A stretch of DNA of 64,000 nt from Dryobates pubescens (lineage: Eukaryota > Chordata > Aves > Piciformes > Picidae), in NCBI RefSeq assembly GCF_014839835.1, contig NC_071624.1:20293675-20357674 (forward strand), read 5' to 3'. Under the pieces are notes generated by a model. The model searched no databases, was not told the DNA's origin, and worked only from the letters and a program-made list of their open reading frames with translations. Below are positions 10,725 to 21,915 of this stretch, piece after piece (position 1 is the stretch's first letter; each line of letters starts with the position of its first letter). Both the position numbers and the translations under genes were made by a program.

Positions 10725-11529
10725 GCTGCAGAAGCCCTTGGTGCTGTGGGAGCCTCCTGGTAGGTATCTGAGGCTAAAGGAGTGAAAATGAGAGCAGTTG
10801 CTCTGCCAAGGCCAGGCCTAGCGTGTACAGATGTGGTACAGTGACCCAGCTTCCATCAGGCAGAGGTGTGGGCTCCTGGCACACCCCAGCAATGTGTCAG
10901 CTACACGAGGGGTAAGACACCCAGCTGCTCTGAGGGGCCCCTTGCTTGTGGTGCTGGGAGAGGGGAGTAAGTGGGACAACCCTCCCCCCACTGTCAGCAA
11001 AGCCTTGAGCCAGACTCCTGCTGCCCTCTGCTGCCAGCAGTGTCTTCTGGTCAGCTCAAGGTGAGGTCAGTGCTGGGGCTCAATAATTTGACTTCCCTGG
11101 TGCTGTCTCTGTGCTGGGGCACTGTAACTACAACCTCTCTCTGCACCTTTCCTGCAGCCAAGCCAAAGGGATCAAATGCAGACACAGCTCCCCAGAGGAT
11201 TCTCTGCAGAGGATGTGGTATTCACCATGGCTTTCTTCAGACCTCAAGGTGGAAGATGCTGGGTAAGGTTCCAGTCACTAAGCTGCTTTCTAACCAAGCC
11301 ACTTCATTTTTACCCAGGTCCCTGCTTTGTTCTCCCCTCCTCTGAGCTCTCCCCTCCACAGAAGCCAACCTTCCCTACAGAGGGCTAGAGCTCCACAGCT
11401 GAAATTGATTCCCTCTGTGAGGAGCTCCAGAGCAGACACTGAGCCTTGCAGCTCTCCAGCCACACATCAAGGCAAAGTATTTCTGAAGGGGCTGAATTTG
11501 CCAAGCCAGTTCTGAAGGCTTCAGAAGGC
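10725..11529. other. Unassigned stretch
   Basis: About 800 bases without a recognised gene or repeat. Several short open frames on the plus strand show no known domain. Confidence 0.35.
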
Positions 11530-11665
11530 ATAGAATTAGGGAATGGGTTGGGTTGGAAGGGACCTTAAAGCTCATCCAGTTCCAACCCCCTGCCATGGGC
11601 AGGGACACCTCCCACCAGCCCAGGCTGCTCAAGGCCTCACCCAGCCTGGCCTTGAACACCTCCAG
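11530..11665 (-). repeat. CR1 LINE 3' end, antisense
   Basis: Begins 'gaatgggttgggttggaagg' and stops at 'cttgaacacctccagg'. It sits just beyond the likely MIS12 polyadenylation site. Confidence 0.9.
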
Positions 11666-11725
11666 GGTTGGAGCCTGGAAGCTGTGGAGGAAAGAACTGC
11701 AAACTCCATTTGATGCTTTTCATAG

Positions 11726-11731
11726 TTTATT
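11726..11731 (-). promoter_or_regulatory. Distal polyadenylation signal (AATAAA) of MIS12
   Basis: A canonical hexamer on the minus strand at the end of the repeat-free region below MIS12. Confidence 0.5.
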
Positions 11732-12477
11732 ATTAACAGTGCAGGAACTTCTAAAGTATTCCCAAAATGAATGTCCTTCCCACTTCTGTGCTAGGAAAGC
11801 AGACACTAGGATTGCTGTGGGTTTGCAGAGGGGATTCCAGACCTGCTGAGGCAAAGATGCACAGAGGCTGCAGTGAACCTTGAATCAAGCACAGAAAGAG
11901 TGAGGTGAAGTGATTTCAAACAGCTCCATCAGCCAGTCTGCACAACATCCCCACAGGAAAGTCTGATTGAAGATCAGCAAGATCAACTTTCTGGCAGGTA
12001 AAAGGGCAGTGAACAACAGAAATAAAACCGAGCAAACAACAAAATGTATATAAACCAACATACATTGAAGCAGGACATGGACTGAGTTGCTCCTTCCCTC
12101 CAGTGGCTTCCATGCCACTCAGGGCAGCATCTTGGCTTTGAAACCACAGTGAGCAGAGCCCAGCACCACTGAGAGCTGGTACCAAACAGGTACAAAGCCC
12201 CCAGGCCCCATCCACCCCATGCCTGGGATCAGGCTGGAGATGCACTCACACCTCCAGTCCTACTTGGGCTTTCTTTCTCTTTTACTATTCCTTAAACAAA
12301 TGCTGTGTTTGCTCACAGTTAACATCCAGCAGGGCAGGAAGATCCCTCCCCAGCCAGGTGACCTAAGCCCAAATTCCCTCCCAGTCACCAGTTTCACAAC
12401 TGCATGTCACAGTTCCCTTCTCCCCCTGCTCTCCTGAGGGAGGTGCTGCCCAAGATGCAGACAGTTCAACAGCTTTT

Positions 12478-12483
12478 TTTAAT
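12478..12483 (-). promoter_or_regulatory. Proximal polyadenylation signal (ATTAAA) of MIS12
   Basis: A variant hexamer on the minus strand in a poly-T (plus) context, about 90 bases past the MIS12 stop. Confidence 0.45.
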
Positions 12484-12569
12484 CTAGAGTAAGGGTAATG
12501 GATTGGAGAGATGCTGCTGGAAAGAGAAGCAAGCTGTCTAACTGATGTTGTTGCCTCTGAGGATCTCCA

Positions 12570-13202
12570 TCACAATAATTGATCGTGCTTCTTTACCCTC
12601 CTGCTCTTCTTTTCAACATCTTTCAGCACATCTTGCAGTTTCTTAGAGTTCTGTGTCAAAAAAGTGACGCTTTCCTTGACGTTGCTGGTCCCATGCTCCC
12701 TACAGATGCTCTCCAGCCCAGCAAACCACTGCAGGATCTTCTCCAGCTCAGCCTGGACAACCTTCTGCTCCTCCAGCTCTGCTCTAAGCGCCTGCCCCGC
12801 CGAGGCCTCGGCCCTGCACTGCCGCTGCAGCTGCTGCACCTCATCCTGCAGCGCCTGGAACTGCTCCTTGCTGTAGGGGTACTGCTCGTGGACCTTGTCC
12901 TCGGGCAGCAGCACGTTCGGAGGGATGTTTAAGACCAGCTGCAGGAGCACCTTTTCCAGGTTAGCGAAGAGCTTGTCGAAGTGCTCCTTCATGAAGACAA
13001 AGAACTTCTCCGTGCACTTCCGGATCTGCAGGGGGCTGGGCCTGGCGCCGGGGGCCGCCTCCAGCTTCTTCAGGATCACGCTCTCCACCACCAGCATCAT
13101 GTCAAAGAGGTAGTCCTGGAAGGCGATGTAGACACGCAGCACGCACGTCTGCGGGCTGAAGCCGAAGAACTGCGCCTCGTAGGCCATGGGACTGACCGAC
13201 AT
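12570..13202 (-). CDS. MIS12: Kinetochore protein MIS12
   Basis: A single-exon frame of 210 residues; human MIS12 has 205. The start [15 protein letters not shown] and the segments '[12 protein letters not shown]', '[18 protein letters not shown]' and 'LAELEEQK'-like coiled coil align along the whole human protein. MIS12 is one of four subunits of the Mis12 complex in the KMN network, which links CENP-C at the inner kinetochore to NDC80 and KNL1 and is needed for bipolar chromosome attachment. The N-terminal half forms the helical head; residues from about 110 onward form the coiled-coil stalk. The C-terminus is basic (KKSRRVKK) and a few residues longer than in human. The intronless coding region matches the mammalian gene. 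It diverges from DERL2 across 401 bp, so the two genes probably share promoter activity. Confidence 0.97.
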   Translation of the reverse strand: MSVSPMAYEAQFFGFSPQTCVLRVYIAFQDYLFDMMLVVESVILKKLEAAPGARPSPLQIRKCTEKFFVFMKEHFDKLFANLEKVLLQLVLNIPPNVLLPEDKVHEQYPYSKEQFQALQDEVQQLQRQCRAEASAGQALRAELEEQKVVQAELEKILQWFAGLESICREHGTSNVKESVTFLTQNSKKLQDVLKDVEKKSRRVKKHDQLL

Positions 13203-13603
13203 GGTGCTCGGTGAGCGCCGGGAAGCGAAGCGGAGAGGAACGCGGGCGCCGGCAGGCCTGGCTGCAGCTGAGGGGAACCCGAGAGAGCGGAATCGGTGCT
13301 GCGGAGCGAGGCCGGCAACAGCGAGCAGCTACCCCGAGGGCACCGACGGAGCCAAACCCGCCCCCGCCCGCCTCGTTTGAACTCCCTCAGCGCGGCGCCC
13401 CCGCCGGCAGCCAATCAGTGGCCGCAAGGGTAAACGCCCGCCCAATCACCAAGCCCTTCAGCCCTCGTGAGCGGGGAAAGTGAGGCAAGTGAGCCAATGA
13501 GAGAGCGAGGCGGCGGGGCGCTGCCGGGGCCGATTGGTTGCGGCGGGGGCCGGGGGGCGGTGCAGAGGCGCGGCGGAAGCGGAAGTGGCGGCGAGGCGCT
13601 AAG
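13203..13603. promoter_or_regulatory. Bidirectional CpG-rich promoter, MIS12/DERL2
   Basis: 401 bp between the two start codons, very CpG-rich and without a TATA box. CCAAT boxes lie at 13411-13415, 13442-13446 and 13494-13498 (plus) and 13533-13537 (minus strand). An ETS-type GCGGAAGTGG lies at 13579-13588, 16 bases before the DERL2 start. No exact ER-stress element (CCAAT-N9-CCACG) is visible. Confidence 0.85.
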
Positions 13604-16600
13604 ATGGCGTACCAGACCTTCCGGCAGGAGTACCTGCAGGTGCCGCCCGTTACGCGGGCCTACACCACGGCCTGCGTCCTCACCACCGCCGCCGTGGTGA
13701 GTGGAGCCGGCCTTGGGCCAGCCGATGCTGCCGGCCGCGCTCCCTCCGGCCCGCGCCATCTCACACCCACCTGAGGAGCCGGCCCGGGGGTGGGGGCCGT
13801 GGGGCTGGTTCCACGGGGCCTGACAGAGTAGGCGGGATGTGGGGAAGAGGAGGAGGGTGCCCTGGTCGGGGAGAGAGAGGCTTGTTGGTGGGGAGGGGAG
13901 AGGAGTATGCTTGGGAGCCATGGAAGGGATTCCCTCAGACGCTTCCCCGCCCCAGGGTCGGGACTCTTCCTCTGGGAGGTTCCTGAGCGGAGGGGATCCC
14001 CTGAGGGCAGCGCTTCCAGCGCCTCCACTGCCTCCCGCCCTGGAACCGGGAGGTGAGCAAAGCACAAGTAGTGCTGAGGGCTGAAGGGGGGCAGGCGGTT
14101 ATCAGGACTGGCTTTTGCTAGGAAGCTCTGTGCTGACTGCGTGCTTGGGCTCTTCCAGGCCCGGGGAACGGAGCTTGCCTGGGCGTCTGTAGCGTTTTTC
14201 CTGGGTTGTTGATTCCTTCACGTGTTCTTTTCTCTTGCAGCAATTAGAGCTAATCACTCCCTTCCAGCTGTATTTCAACCCTGAATTGATATTTAAACAC
14301 TTTCAAGTAAGTGTTAGGTGCAGTGTGGGAGGGGGTTAAGTGCACTGCTGCGTTTGCAGGTGCTTGTTGTCTGGAAATTGTGGGTTGCAGTTTGTTGGTG
14401 TCACATCGAAGCTGTAGTTTAACAGCTGAAGTGCTGATCGCTGTGTCCTGGCACAGGCCTTGAGTTCATTGTCTGTCAGAGAGACTTCAGTTGCATTGTG
14501 GTTGGCTCTTGCACTGAGGCCCTAAGAAGGAGCTGGGAGGTGTAAGCCTGTGCTTGTCTCGTTGCAGGTGTGGCGTCTGATCACAAACTACTTATTCTTT
14601 GGACCAGTTGGCTTTAACTTTTTATTTAACATGATCTTTTTGTATCCTTCACCGAGTTTGTGTCCTTCCCTGGGAGGGCAGAGCTCCAGGCTCTGGCTGT
14701 GTCGCTGTATGTGGTCACAGGCAAGAGTTCTGCTCTGCTCCACCACGAAGCCCTGGAGAGGTTAGCGGTGCTGAGTGGACATCAACAGGAGTTTCTTCCT
14801 AAACTGTGCAAGAACTGTGCTGTTTGTTCTTGTGGGGGCAAGGCTGTGGAACAAGCCTGACCCTTCAGTTGGCTCTGACACAGAGGAGGAAACTCTGCTG
14901 GGCTCCCCCTCCCCGCTGAGGCGGAGCGGAGCCGGCAGGTGATGGACACGGATGCAGGGGTCCTGTCTGAGCTGCTGTGTAGTTGGATCCTGTTCCCCTG
15001 GGCTCTGTAGTCCCAGTCCCTTGCAGTGCAGTTTTCCTGAGCCCTGGCTGCAGGTACCGCTACTGCCGGATGCTGGAGGAGGGCTCCTTCCGGGGCCGCA
15101 CCGCAGACTTCGTCTTCATGTTCCTCTTTGGAGGCCTTCTAATGACCGTATCCTTTGGGGGCCTTGAGAGCCCAGGCTGCTGGGGGGAGCTCAGGAGAAG
15201 GGACTGGGAGCTGCAGTTGTGGTGTTGCAGTTCTCTTCTTTCTTCCTCTGTTTGTAGTAGGAGGGCTGTGCCTGGAATCCTGCATCCGGCTCTGGGCTCC
15301 CCAGCTCAGGAAGGGACAGGGATGTGCAGGAGAGAGTCTGAGGGAGGGCTACAGGGATGGTGAAGGGCCAGGAGCACTGCCTGGGGAGGAGAGGCTGAGA
15401 GCCCTGGGGCTGTGCAGTCTGGAGAGGAGAAGGCTGAGAGGGATCTGATCAATGTCTATCAATAGCTGAGGGCTGGGGGTCAGGAAGGAAGGGACAGGGA
15501 CAGGCTCTGCTCACTGTGCCCTGTGACAGGACAAGGAGCAGTGGATGGAAACTGCAGCACAGGGGGCTCCACCTCAACATGAGAAAGAAGTTCTTCCCTG
15601 TGAGTCTCCCAGAGCCCTGGAGCAGGCTGCCCAGAGAGGTTGTGGAGTCTCCTTCTCTGGAGACTTTCCAGCCCCATCTGGATGTGTTCCTGTGTGACCT
15701 GTGCTGGATTCTCTGCTCCTGCTCTGGCAGGGGAGGTGGACTCAAAAGATCTCTGGAGGCTCCTTCTGACCCTTAGCACCCTCTGATCCTGTGTGACTGG
15801 CAGTGTTTGTTCAGGTTTGGATGCTCTGTGACTGTTGCTGTTAAATGCTGGGTTGGCCTTTCAGGATTTTCACTGCTTGAGAGGATTATGGAAATGAGAT
15901 TATCAAGAGAAAGGGACTGCTCAGGTGTCTAATCCTGCTCAGGCTAAGGGAATGCTGTCTATTCAGTGGTTTCATGCTAAACTGTGCTGTGAAGGGATTA
16001 GTCATGCTGCAGGCACCTAGCATCCTGCTGTAGCTGTTGAATTGGTTTGGCAGCATCATAGAATCACAGAATGGTTTGAGTTGGAAGGAACCTTCAAGAT
16101 CATCCAGTTCCAACCCCCTGCCATGGGCAGGGACACCTCCCACCAGCACAGCTTGCTCAGGGCCTCATCCAGCCTGGCCTTGAGCACCTCCAGGGAGGAG
16201 GCAGCCACAGCCTCCCTGGGCAGCCTGTGCCAGAGTCTGCCCAGCCTCACTGTGCAGAACTTGCTCCTGATGTCTAACCTAAATCTCCCCTGCTCCAGAT
16301 TCAAACCATTGGCCTCATCCTGGCACTCCCAGCCCTTGTCCAAAGTCCCTCCCCAGCTCTCCTGGAGCCCTTTAGGTACTGGAATGCTGCTCTGAGGTCT
16401 CCCTGCAGCCAGCTCTCCCAGCCTGTCCCCACAGGGGAGGTTCTCCAGCCCCTTGATAATCTTGGTGGCCTCCTCTGGACCCACTTCAACAGTTCAGTGC
16501 CCTCCTGTGTTGGGGGTCCCAAAACTGGACCCAAAGAGGTTTGGTTTGCTGGAACCTGGGAAAGCAGGGATGGGAATTGTGGGGAAGATGCAGCATTGCA

Positions 16601-19600
16601 GGGCAGGCTGGAGAATTCTTGTGTTTGACCTCCCAGCAGTACTTTGTGCCCTGTTTCCTTTAAGCAGCCCTGGCAGCTCTTTGGCCTGTTTGTGAACCTG
16701 GTGTTCCTGGGCCAGGCCTTCACCATCATGCTGGTGTACGTCTGGAGCCGCCGGAACCCCTACGTCCGCATGAACTTCTTTGGCCTTCTCATCTTCCAAG
16801 CCCCATTCCTACCCTGGGTACTGATGGGCTTCTCACTGCTCTTGGGGAACTCCATCATTGTGGATCTCCTGGGTAAGCAACTGCCAGAGCCATCAGCGTT
16901 CGTTCCTGTAGTGTTGTACATGAAACCAAGAGCAGGGAGCAGAGAGAGCCTCTGAGTGACTCTGGTGTAGTGGTGCTGGATTTGCCCCTGGCTTCTCTTG
17001 CTCTCTGAGCACTGCAGCGTATTTGGGGCTGTAACAAGGGTGGAAAGAGAGGATGCTTTGTCTTTTTATTGCTTGGGGTCAGCCCAGGTTTATCATTTGC
17101 TTCTGGGCATCAGACAATTGAGGTTGGCTCTGTTGCAGAGCCATGCCATCAGTGTGCTCAGTCATGACCAGCAGCTGCCTTTGTATCCTGCAGCCTGAGT
17201 GAGGCTTTTCTTGCCAGTGTGCATCACTGTTGTTTATATTTCTCTCTCTCCTCATGTTTTTTTCTGAATGGATCCATGTGTGGGGTTGGTGTTTGTTTTG
17301 GCCTAGGGAAGCATTTGGGAAGCTGTAAAGCAGCAGCACTGAGGGTCACCCTGTGGCTTTTCTCTGTCTCCCAGGTATTGCTGTTGGGCACATATATTTT
17401 TTCTTAGAGGATGTCTTTCCCAATCAGCCTGGTGGTGGAAGGCTCCTGAGAACACCATCTGTCCTGTAAGCATTGGGGTCTGGTTTGGAGTGGGTGTAGG
17501 AAAAGTGCTTGTGTGGAAACCTGTTCAGAACTCAGTTGTGTCAGCTGCTGCTGAATGAGAATCAAGGCAGAGCTGTGGTGTCTGTACCTGCTCTGTGCTT
17601 TAACTCATGTTGCCAGACAAGGTGGGGGAGTCTCACAGGTGTGTAAGTGGGGACTTGACTTGTGGGGAAGGGCTAAAAGGGGTTTGTAACCCTTGAGTTC
17701 TTTGGCAACAGTTTTTCATTTGCTGGCTGAGTTTTGCCTGTTGGTGGCACCAGAAGTGCCTCTTCCTGAGGTGTGAGGAGTCCTGACTGAGCTATTAAAC
17801 AGACCAAAGATCACTGATACTTTTTGCCTGCAAAAGCCCCTCATGGCCATCCAGTCCAACCATCAACCCAACCCCACCATGGCCACCAAACCACAGGAGC
17901 AGTGACTCCTCCACCTCCCTGGGCAGCCTGTTCAGTGCCTGTCCAACCCAGACCTCCCCTGGTGCAATCTGGGGCCATCCTTTGCTGTCCTATCACTGGA
18001 TGCCAGGGAGCTGTATTGTCAGACTGGCACATGAGAGAGCTGCCCATATGAAGAGGCTAAACTCCACCTTTCTTGGCCCTGAAGGTTTGTCTTGGCTGCA
18101 CATTTTCTTTGGCAGTGGAGGCAACATAAGATGTTCCCCAACCTGCTCCTCCCAGCTTGTTTCTGTTCCAGGTGTAGCTGCTTGAGGACTTTTGAAAGGC
18201 TTGGGACATTCTTGGCTGTTTTGGGTGGGGGTTTTACCACAGAAATTGTTAGGAGTCTGGTTCCTGGAGACTCAGCCTGCTGTCCCATGGCTTTAGGGGG
18301 CAGTTGAGTGGAGAGGTGAGCTGAACAGCCACTGTCAGGGAAGGAGAGAGCTCAGCTGAATGGCTTCAATGTGTGGTTAGCATCAGGAGTTTGTGAACCC
18401 TTTTATGGCTTCCAGTGCTTGGCCCTGAGGTTGCCATCAGAGTAAGTCAGTGCCAGCATGGCACAGCCACCCTGGGGGCAGCATTCTGTGACAGGGCTGT
18501 GCAGGGGAGAAGCCTTGCTTCTGTTTTCATCTGAGACATTCTGTGTCTCACAGCTGTGGCAAAAGGCTTCAGTGTTTGTGTTGCAGGCTTGGGCTACTCC
18601 CACTCAGTTCCCTTGTGTGTGGAGGCTGTGATCACCTGCAGTGCTGCACAGCAGCCTGCCTGAGAGCAGCCTGCTGAAACCACAGGGCAGTGAAGACTTC
18701 AGAAGTTGAGCTCTCTGTGACTCCTAGAATCAGAGATTGGTAGAGGTTGGAAGGGACCTCCAGAGTCCAACCCCTCTGCCAGAGCAGGGTCCCCCAGGGC
18801 AGGTCACACAGGAACACATCCAGATGGGTCTTGAAAGTCTCCAGAGAAGACTTCACAACCTCTCTGGGCAGCCTGCTCCAAGCCTCCAGCACCCTCACAC
18901 CAAAGAATTTCTTCATGTTGAGGTGGAACCTCCTGGGTTCCAGTTTGTATGCATTGTTCCTCATCCTGTCACAGGGCAGCCCTGAGAAGTGCCTGGCCCC
19001 TTCTCCACACCCAGCCTGCAGGTACTTGCAGGCATCAGTAAGATCCTCTCTCAGGCTTCTCCAGGCTAACCAGCCCCAGGGCTCTCAATCTTTTCTCACC
19101 AGACATTCTCCAGTCCCTTTATCATCCTCACAGGCTCCACTGGGCACTCTCCAGCAGTTCCCTGTCCCACTTGAACTGGGGAGCCCAGAACTGGATCCAG
19201 TGCTCCAGATGTCTCACCAGAGTAGAGGGGGAGGAAGACATCCCTCAACCCCCTGGCCACACTCTTCTTCATGTACCCCAGGATACCATTGGCCACCTTG
19301 GCCCCAAGGACATTAGGAGTGTCTAGAGCTGAACTGACTCTCTCTGTGTGACCTAACCTCCAGAACCCTGAGGGATTAAATTGTCAAGTTCAGGCTTCAG
19401 CTTAGTTTAACTGCTCATAGAATCAGACTGCTTTGGGTTGAAGGGACCTGTTAAAGCTCATCCAGCCCAACCCCCTGCAGTCAGCAGGGACATCCCCAGC
19501 TAAGGTCCATTCTATGAATCCATTAATCTGAGTCTTGCCTGTGAGACTGAGATCATGACTCTTACTTTGTCCCCTTCTCAAGACATGAAGAGCTCTTTAA

Positions 19601-20570
19601 TATCCAACTCACAGTTTGCTCCTTAGCCTGTTCTGGAACATGCCCATCTGGGGCAATTCTGCCTTAGACTGGAGGAGGAGTTTTAAACACTGAATGTTAG
19701 CATTTGGAAGCTGAATCTTGTAGGTCTCTGTTGATTTAGGCAGTGATTGTAGACCTGCTCCCAGGTGGGGCCTCACTGGGAGAGCAGGTGAGACCTGAGT
19801 GTAAATCACAGGATGGTTTGAGGTGGGAGGGACCTCAAAGCTCATCCATTTTCAACCCCCTGATCCTTTGGTGATCCTTTGGTGAGCCTTTGATTCACTT
19901 CTCATCCAGCAGCTGCTTCTGCAAGCAGCAGAACGAGACTCTGCCATTCCTTCACCAAACAAGCTCAGGCCCCCAGCCAGGGCCCCTGGCTTTCAGGGGG
20001 TGCCATGCAGAGTACAGATGTGGGAGGGAAAATGCAGCAAGGGTCAGAGCCCCTCTGTGGCATTAAAGGCTGGGAAAGCTCCTGGGGCTGCTGCCTCCTT
20101 TTGCCAGAGGGGCTGGAGCTGGTGCTCAGAGACCACAGAGTCACAGAATGGGTTGGGTTGGAAGGGACACAAAGCTCATCCAGCCCCTGCCATGGGCAGG
20201 GACACCTCCCACCAGCACAGGCTGCTCAGGGCCTCATCCAGCCTGGCCTGGAACACCTCCAGACAGGAGGCAGCCTCCCTGGGCAACCTGTGCCAGAGTC
20301 TTCCCAGCCTCACTGCCAAGAATTTCTTTATGGAGCAGAGCTCTGGCAGGCTGCTTGGGAGGGAGGATGCTGCTCCATGTGCAGGATTTGAGCAGTCTTG
20401 GTCTTGCTGTGAAATGCATCATCTGAAGGCTAAAAACTTCCCCAAACCCTCTTGTGTTTTCCAGCAAAGCAATATTTGACACCCCAGCTGATGACCCCAA
20501 CTACAATCCCTTGCCAGAGGAGCGACCAGGAGGGTTTCCATGGGGAGAAGGTCAGCGCCTGGGGGGCTAA
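13604..20570 (+). CDS. DERL2: Derlin-2 (ERAD retrotranslocation factor)
   Basis: Seven coding exons: 13604-13696, 14241-14306, 14568-14641, 15054-15147, 16677-16872, 17375-17465 and 20465-20570. They join in frame to 239 residues, the human length, with near-identical sequence ([20 protein letters not shown] at the start, PLPEERPGG near the end). Derlin-2 is an ER membrane rhomboid pseudoprotease that helps move misfolded luminal proteins to the cytosol for p97/VCP and the proteasome. Several hydrophobic membrane segments are visible, for example around [17 protein letters not shown] and [14 protein letters not shown], the latter followed by the conserved [14 protein letters not shown] stretch. 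No serine-protease dyad is expected. Introns 3 and 4 begin GTATCCTT, the U12-type donor. Intron 4 carries a sense and an antisense CR1, and intron 6 is swollen to 3 kb by CR1s. Confidence 0.97.
14642..15053 (+). other. DERL2: U12-type intron 3 of DERL2
   Basis: The donor GTATCCTTCA matches the minor-spliceosome 5' site. The acceptor CAG is at 15051-15053, with a 'tttcctgag' stretch 12-20 bases before it as a weak candidate branch site. The phase fits: exon 3 ends with two bases of a leucine codon completed by exon 4. Confidence 0.75.
15275..15790 (+). repeat. CR1 LINE 3' portion
   Basis: Sense copy within DERL2 intron 4, from 'gcatccggctctgggctcc' to 'agcaccctctgatcctgtg'. Confidence 0.92.
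16058..16550 (-). repeat. CR1 LINE 3' portion, antisense
   Basis: Antisense copy starting 'tagaatcacagaatggtttg' and ending near 'gggggtcccaaaactgga'. It ends about 125 bases before DERL2 exon 5. Confidence 0.94.
17830..17990 (-). repeat. CR1 LINE fragment, antisense
   Basis: 'ccatccagtccaaccatcaa' to 'gtgcaatctggggccatcc', in DERL2 intron 6. The 3' terminal octamers are missing. Confidence 0.85.
18725..19320 (-). repeat. CR1 LINE 3' portion, antisense, about 600 bp
   Basis: Begins 'agaatcagagattggtagag' and runs to 'ccttggccccaaggacatt', in DERL2 intron 6. Confidence 0.93.
19418..19505 (-). repeat. CR1 LINE tail, antisense
   Basis: A short tail, 'tgctttgggttgaagggacc' to 'cagcagggacatcccca'. 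Confidence 0.85.
19800..19865 (-). repeat. CR1 LINE tail, antisense
   Basis: Only the last 65 bases of a CR1: 'aaatcacaggatggtttgag' to 'tttcaaccccctg'. Confidence 0.8.
20130..20340 (-). repeat. CR1 LINE 3' end, antisense
   Basis: From 'gagtcacagaatgggttgg' to 'tcactgccaagaatttcttt'. It ends about 125 bases before the last DERL2 exon. Confidence 0.92.
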
Positions 20571-21172
20571 CCACTGCCTGTGCCAACCCCCAGCCTCAGC
20601 TGGCAGGGACTGACCTGAGGGGAGCTCCATCCTGGGAGCCCTCTGGCTCCCCACCGCAGCAAGGACACTTTTGACAGCTCTCTGGTTTTGAATCCAAGCA
20701 CTTTATGGAGCAGCAGTCAATCCAAGATGCTTCCAAGATGCTCCCAGTGGCTTTCCCACTCAGGGAATTCTTTGAGCTGGCAATGAAAATACAAATCCAG
20801 TGGAGCCAGAACCCTGAAACTGGAAAGCATCTGCTGGCCCCTGCAGTTAGCAAGACCATGAGCACTTGGGTCAAGTGATTTCTAAAGCAATGGTTTTCAA
20901 GTTATTTGCTACAGGCAAACAGCTGAGAAACTGTGCAGGGAGAAGCCCAACTGTGGGGTTTCAACTCCTTGTTTTTTATTCTTGGATAAAACAACTACAA
21001 GATGGTTGGAAGTCTCCATTTCAATGGCAGAGGAGTTTTTTAACCTTGAGATGCTCTTGTCTCCAGTCTTCTGTGAGTGATGAGAAATACAACCTGCAGC
21101 ACACTGCAGGTTTGCACTTTGCCAGGTCAGTGTCTGGGATGTGCCTCTGTGTGAGTGTGCTGCAGGCTGAGA
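20571..21172 (+). other. DERL2: DERL2 3' untranslated region (probable) and spacer
   Basis: Repeat-free sequence after the DERL2 stop. No canonical AATAAA lies before 21335. A GATAAA-type variant occurs near 20985, and the first AATAAA (21335-21340) sits inside the duplicated chimeric repeat, so the transcript end is unresolved. Confidence 0.4.
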
Positions 21173-21915
21173 ATAGATTTTGCTGCCTTTTGCCCCAAAG
21201 CCTGTGCTGAGGTGTCCAGGCCTGGGTCAGGTCAGCCCCTGCCCCCTCAGGCACACCTCTAAAGGTTATTTCATGACTCGGAGCACCAGGGAGGAGAACT
21301 GGTCTGGAGTCAGAGCTGCTCAAGGGTCTCAGCCAATAAAATGTCAGTTGGAGCCTTTCTGGTGAGTCCTTTGCATGAGCCTCTGGGCTGCAGGCAGCTG
21401 GGGCAAGGCAGAGGTGGGGAAAGCAATCCCTGAGGAGACAGCACTAAGGCAAGCTGCTGCCAGCAGTGTGTCTGAGCTGCTGGGGAGCAGACAGGAAACT
21501 TGTGAAGGCTCTGGAGAACAGGGCTGGGGAGAGCAGCTGAGGGAGCTGGGGGTGTTGAGGCTGGAGAAGAGGAGGCTGAGGGAGACCTCTTTGCTCTCTG
21601 CAGCTCCCTGAGAGGAGGCTGGAGCCAGGTGGGGGCTGTGCTCTGCTCCCAAGGAACAAGTGAAGGATGAGAAGTGACCTCAAGGGGAGGTTTGGGTTGG
21701 GGATGAGAAGAAACTTCTTCACTGGAAGGGTTCTCAAAGAGTGGAGCAGGCTCCCCAGGGAGGTGGTGGAGTCCCCCTGCCTGGAGGTGTTTCAAAGAGG
21801 CAGAGATGTGGTGCTGAGGGCCATGGCTTAGCACCAGAGCAGTAGAGTCAGAAAAGGGTTGGACTGGATGAGCTCAAAGGGCTTTGCCAACCAAACCAGT
21901 TCTCATGGTGTAATT
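21173..21915 (+). repeat. Chimeric repeat (copy 2): unknown head joined to CR1 tail
   Basis: The second copy of the composite at 9484. The head (21173-21493, AATAAA at 21335-21340) leads directly into a CR1 3' end ('aaacttgtgaaggctctgga' onward) with a longer, fuller tail than copy 1. The flanks differ from copy 1, so the 5' boundary is shared by two independent sites. Confidence 0.75.

Larger units (their letters stand above)
11700..12569 (-). other. MIS12: MIS12 3' untranslated region (likely)
   Basis: Repeat-free sequence directly downstream of the MIS12 stop. Reading the minus strand there is an ATTAAA at 12483-12478, about 90 bases after the stop, and an AATAAA at 11731-11726, about 840 bases after it. 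Either could end the message; the longer form would use this whole region. A CR1 begins just beyond the distal signal. Confidence 0.6.
15148..16676 (+). other. DERL2: U12-type intron 4 of DERL2
   Basis: The donor GTATCCTTTG matches the U12 consensus. A candidate U12 branch site 'ttcctttaa' lies about 13 bases before the acceptor at 16676. The intron holds two CR1 fragments in opposite orientation. Confidence 0.8.

Noticed and set aside
21335-21340. AATAAA as the definite DERL2 polyadenylation signal
   Set aside because: It lies inside the duplicated composite repeat (also at 9657 without any DERL2), so its use by DERL2 is unproven.
21310-21834. Minus-strand frame of 174 codons shared with 9766-10215 as a conserved gene pair
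   Set aside because: The similarity reflects the duplicated CR1-tailed repeat, not protein conservation; the residues are standard antisense CR1 translation.
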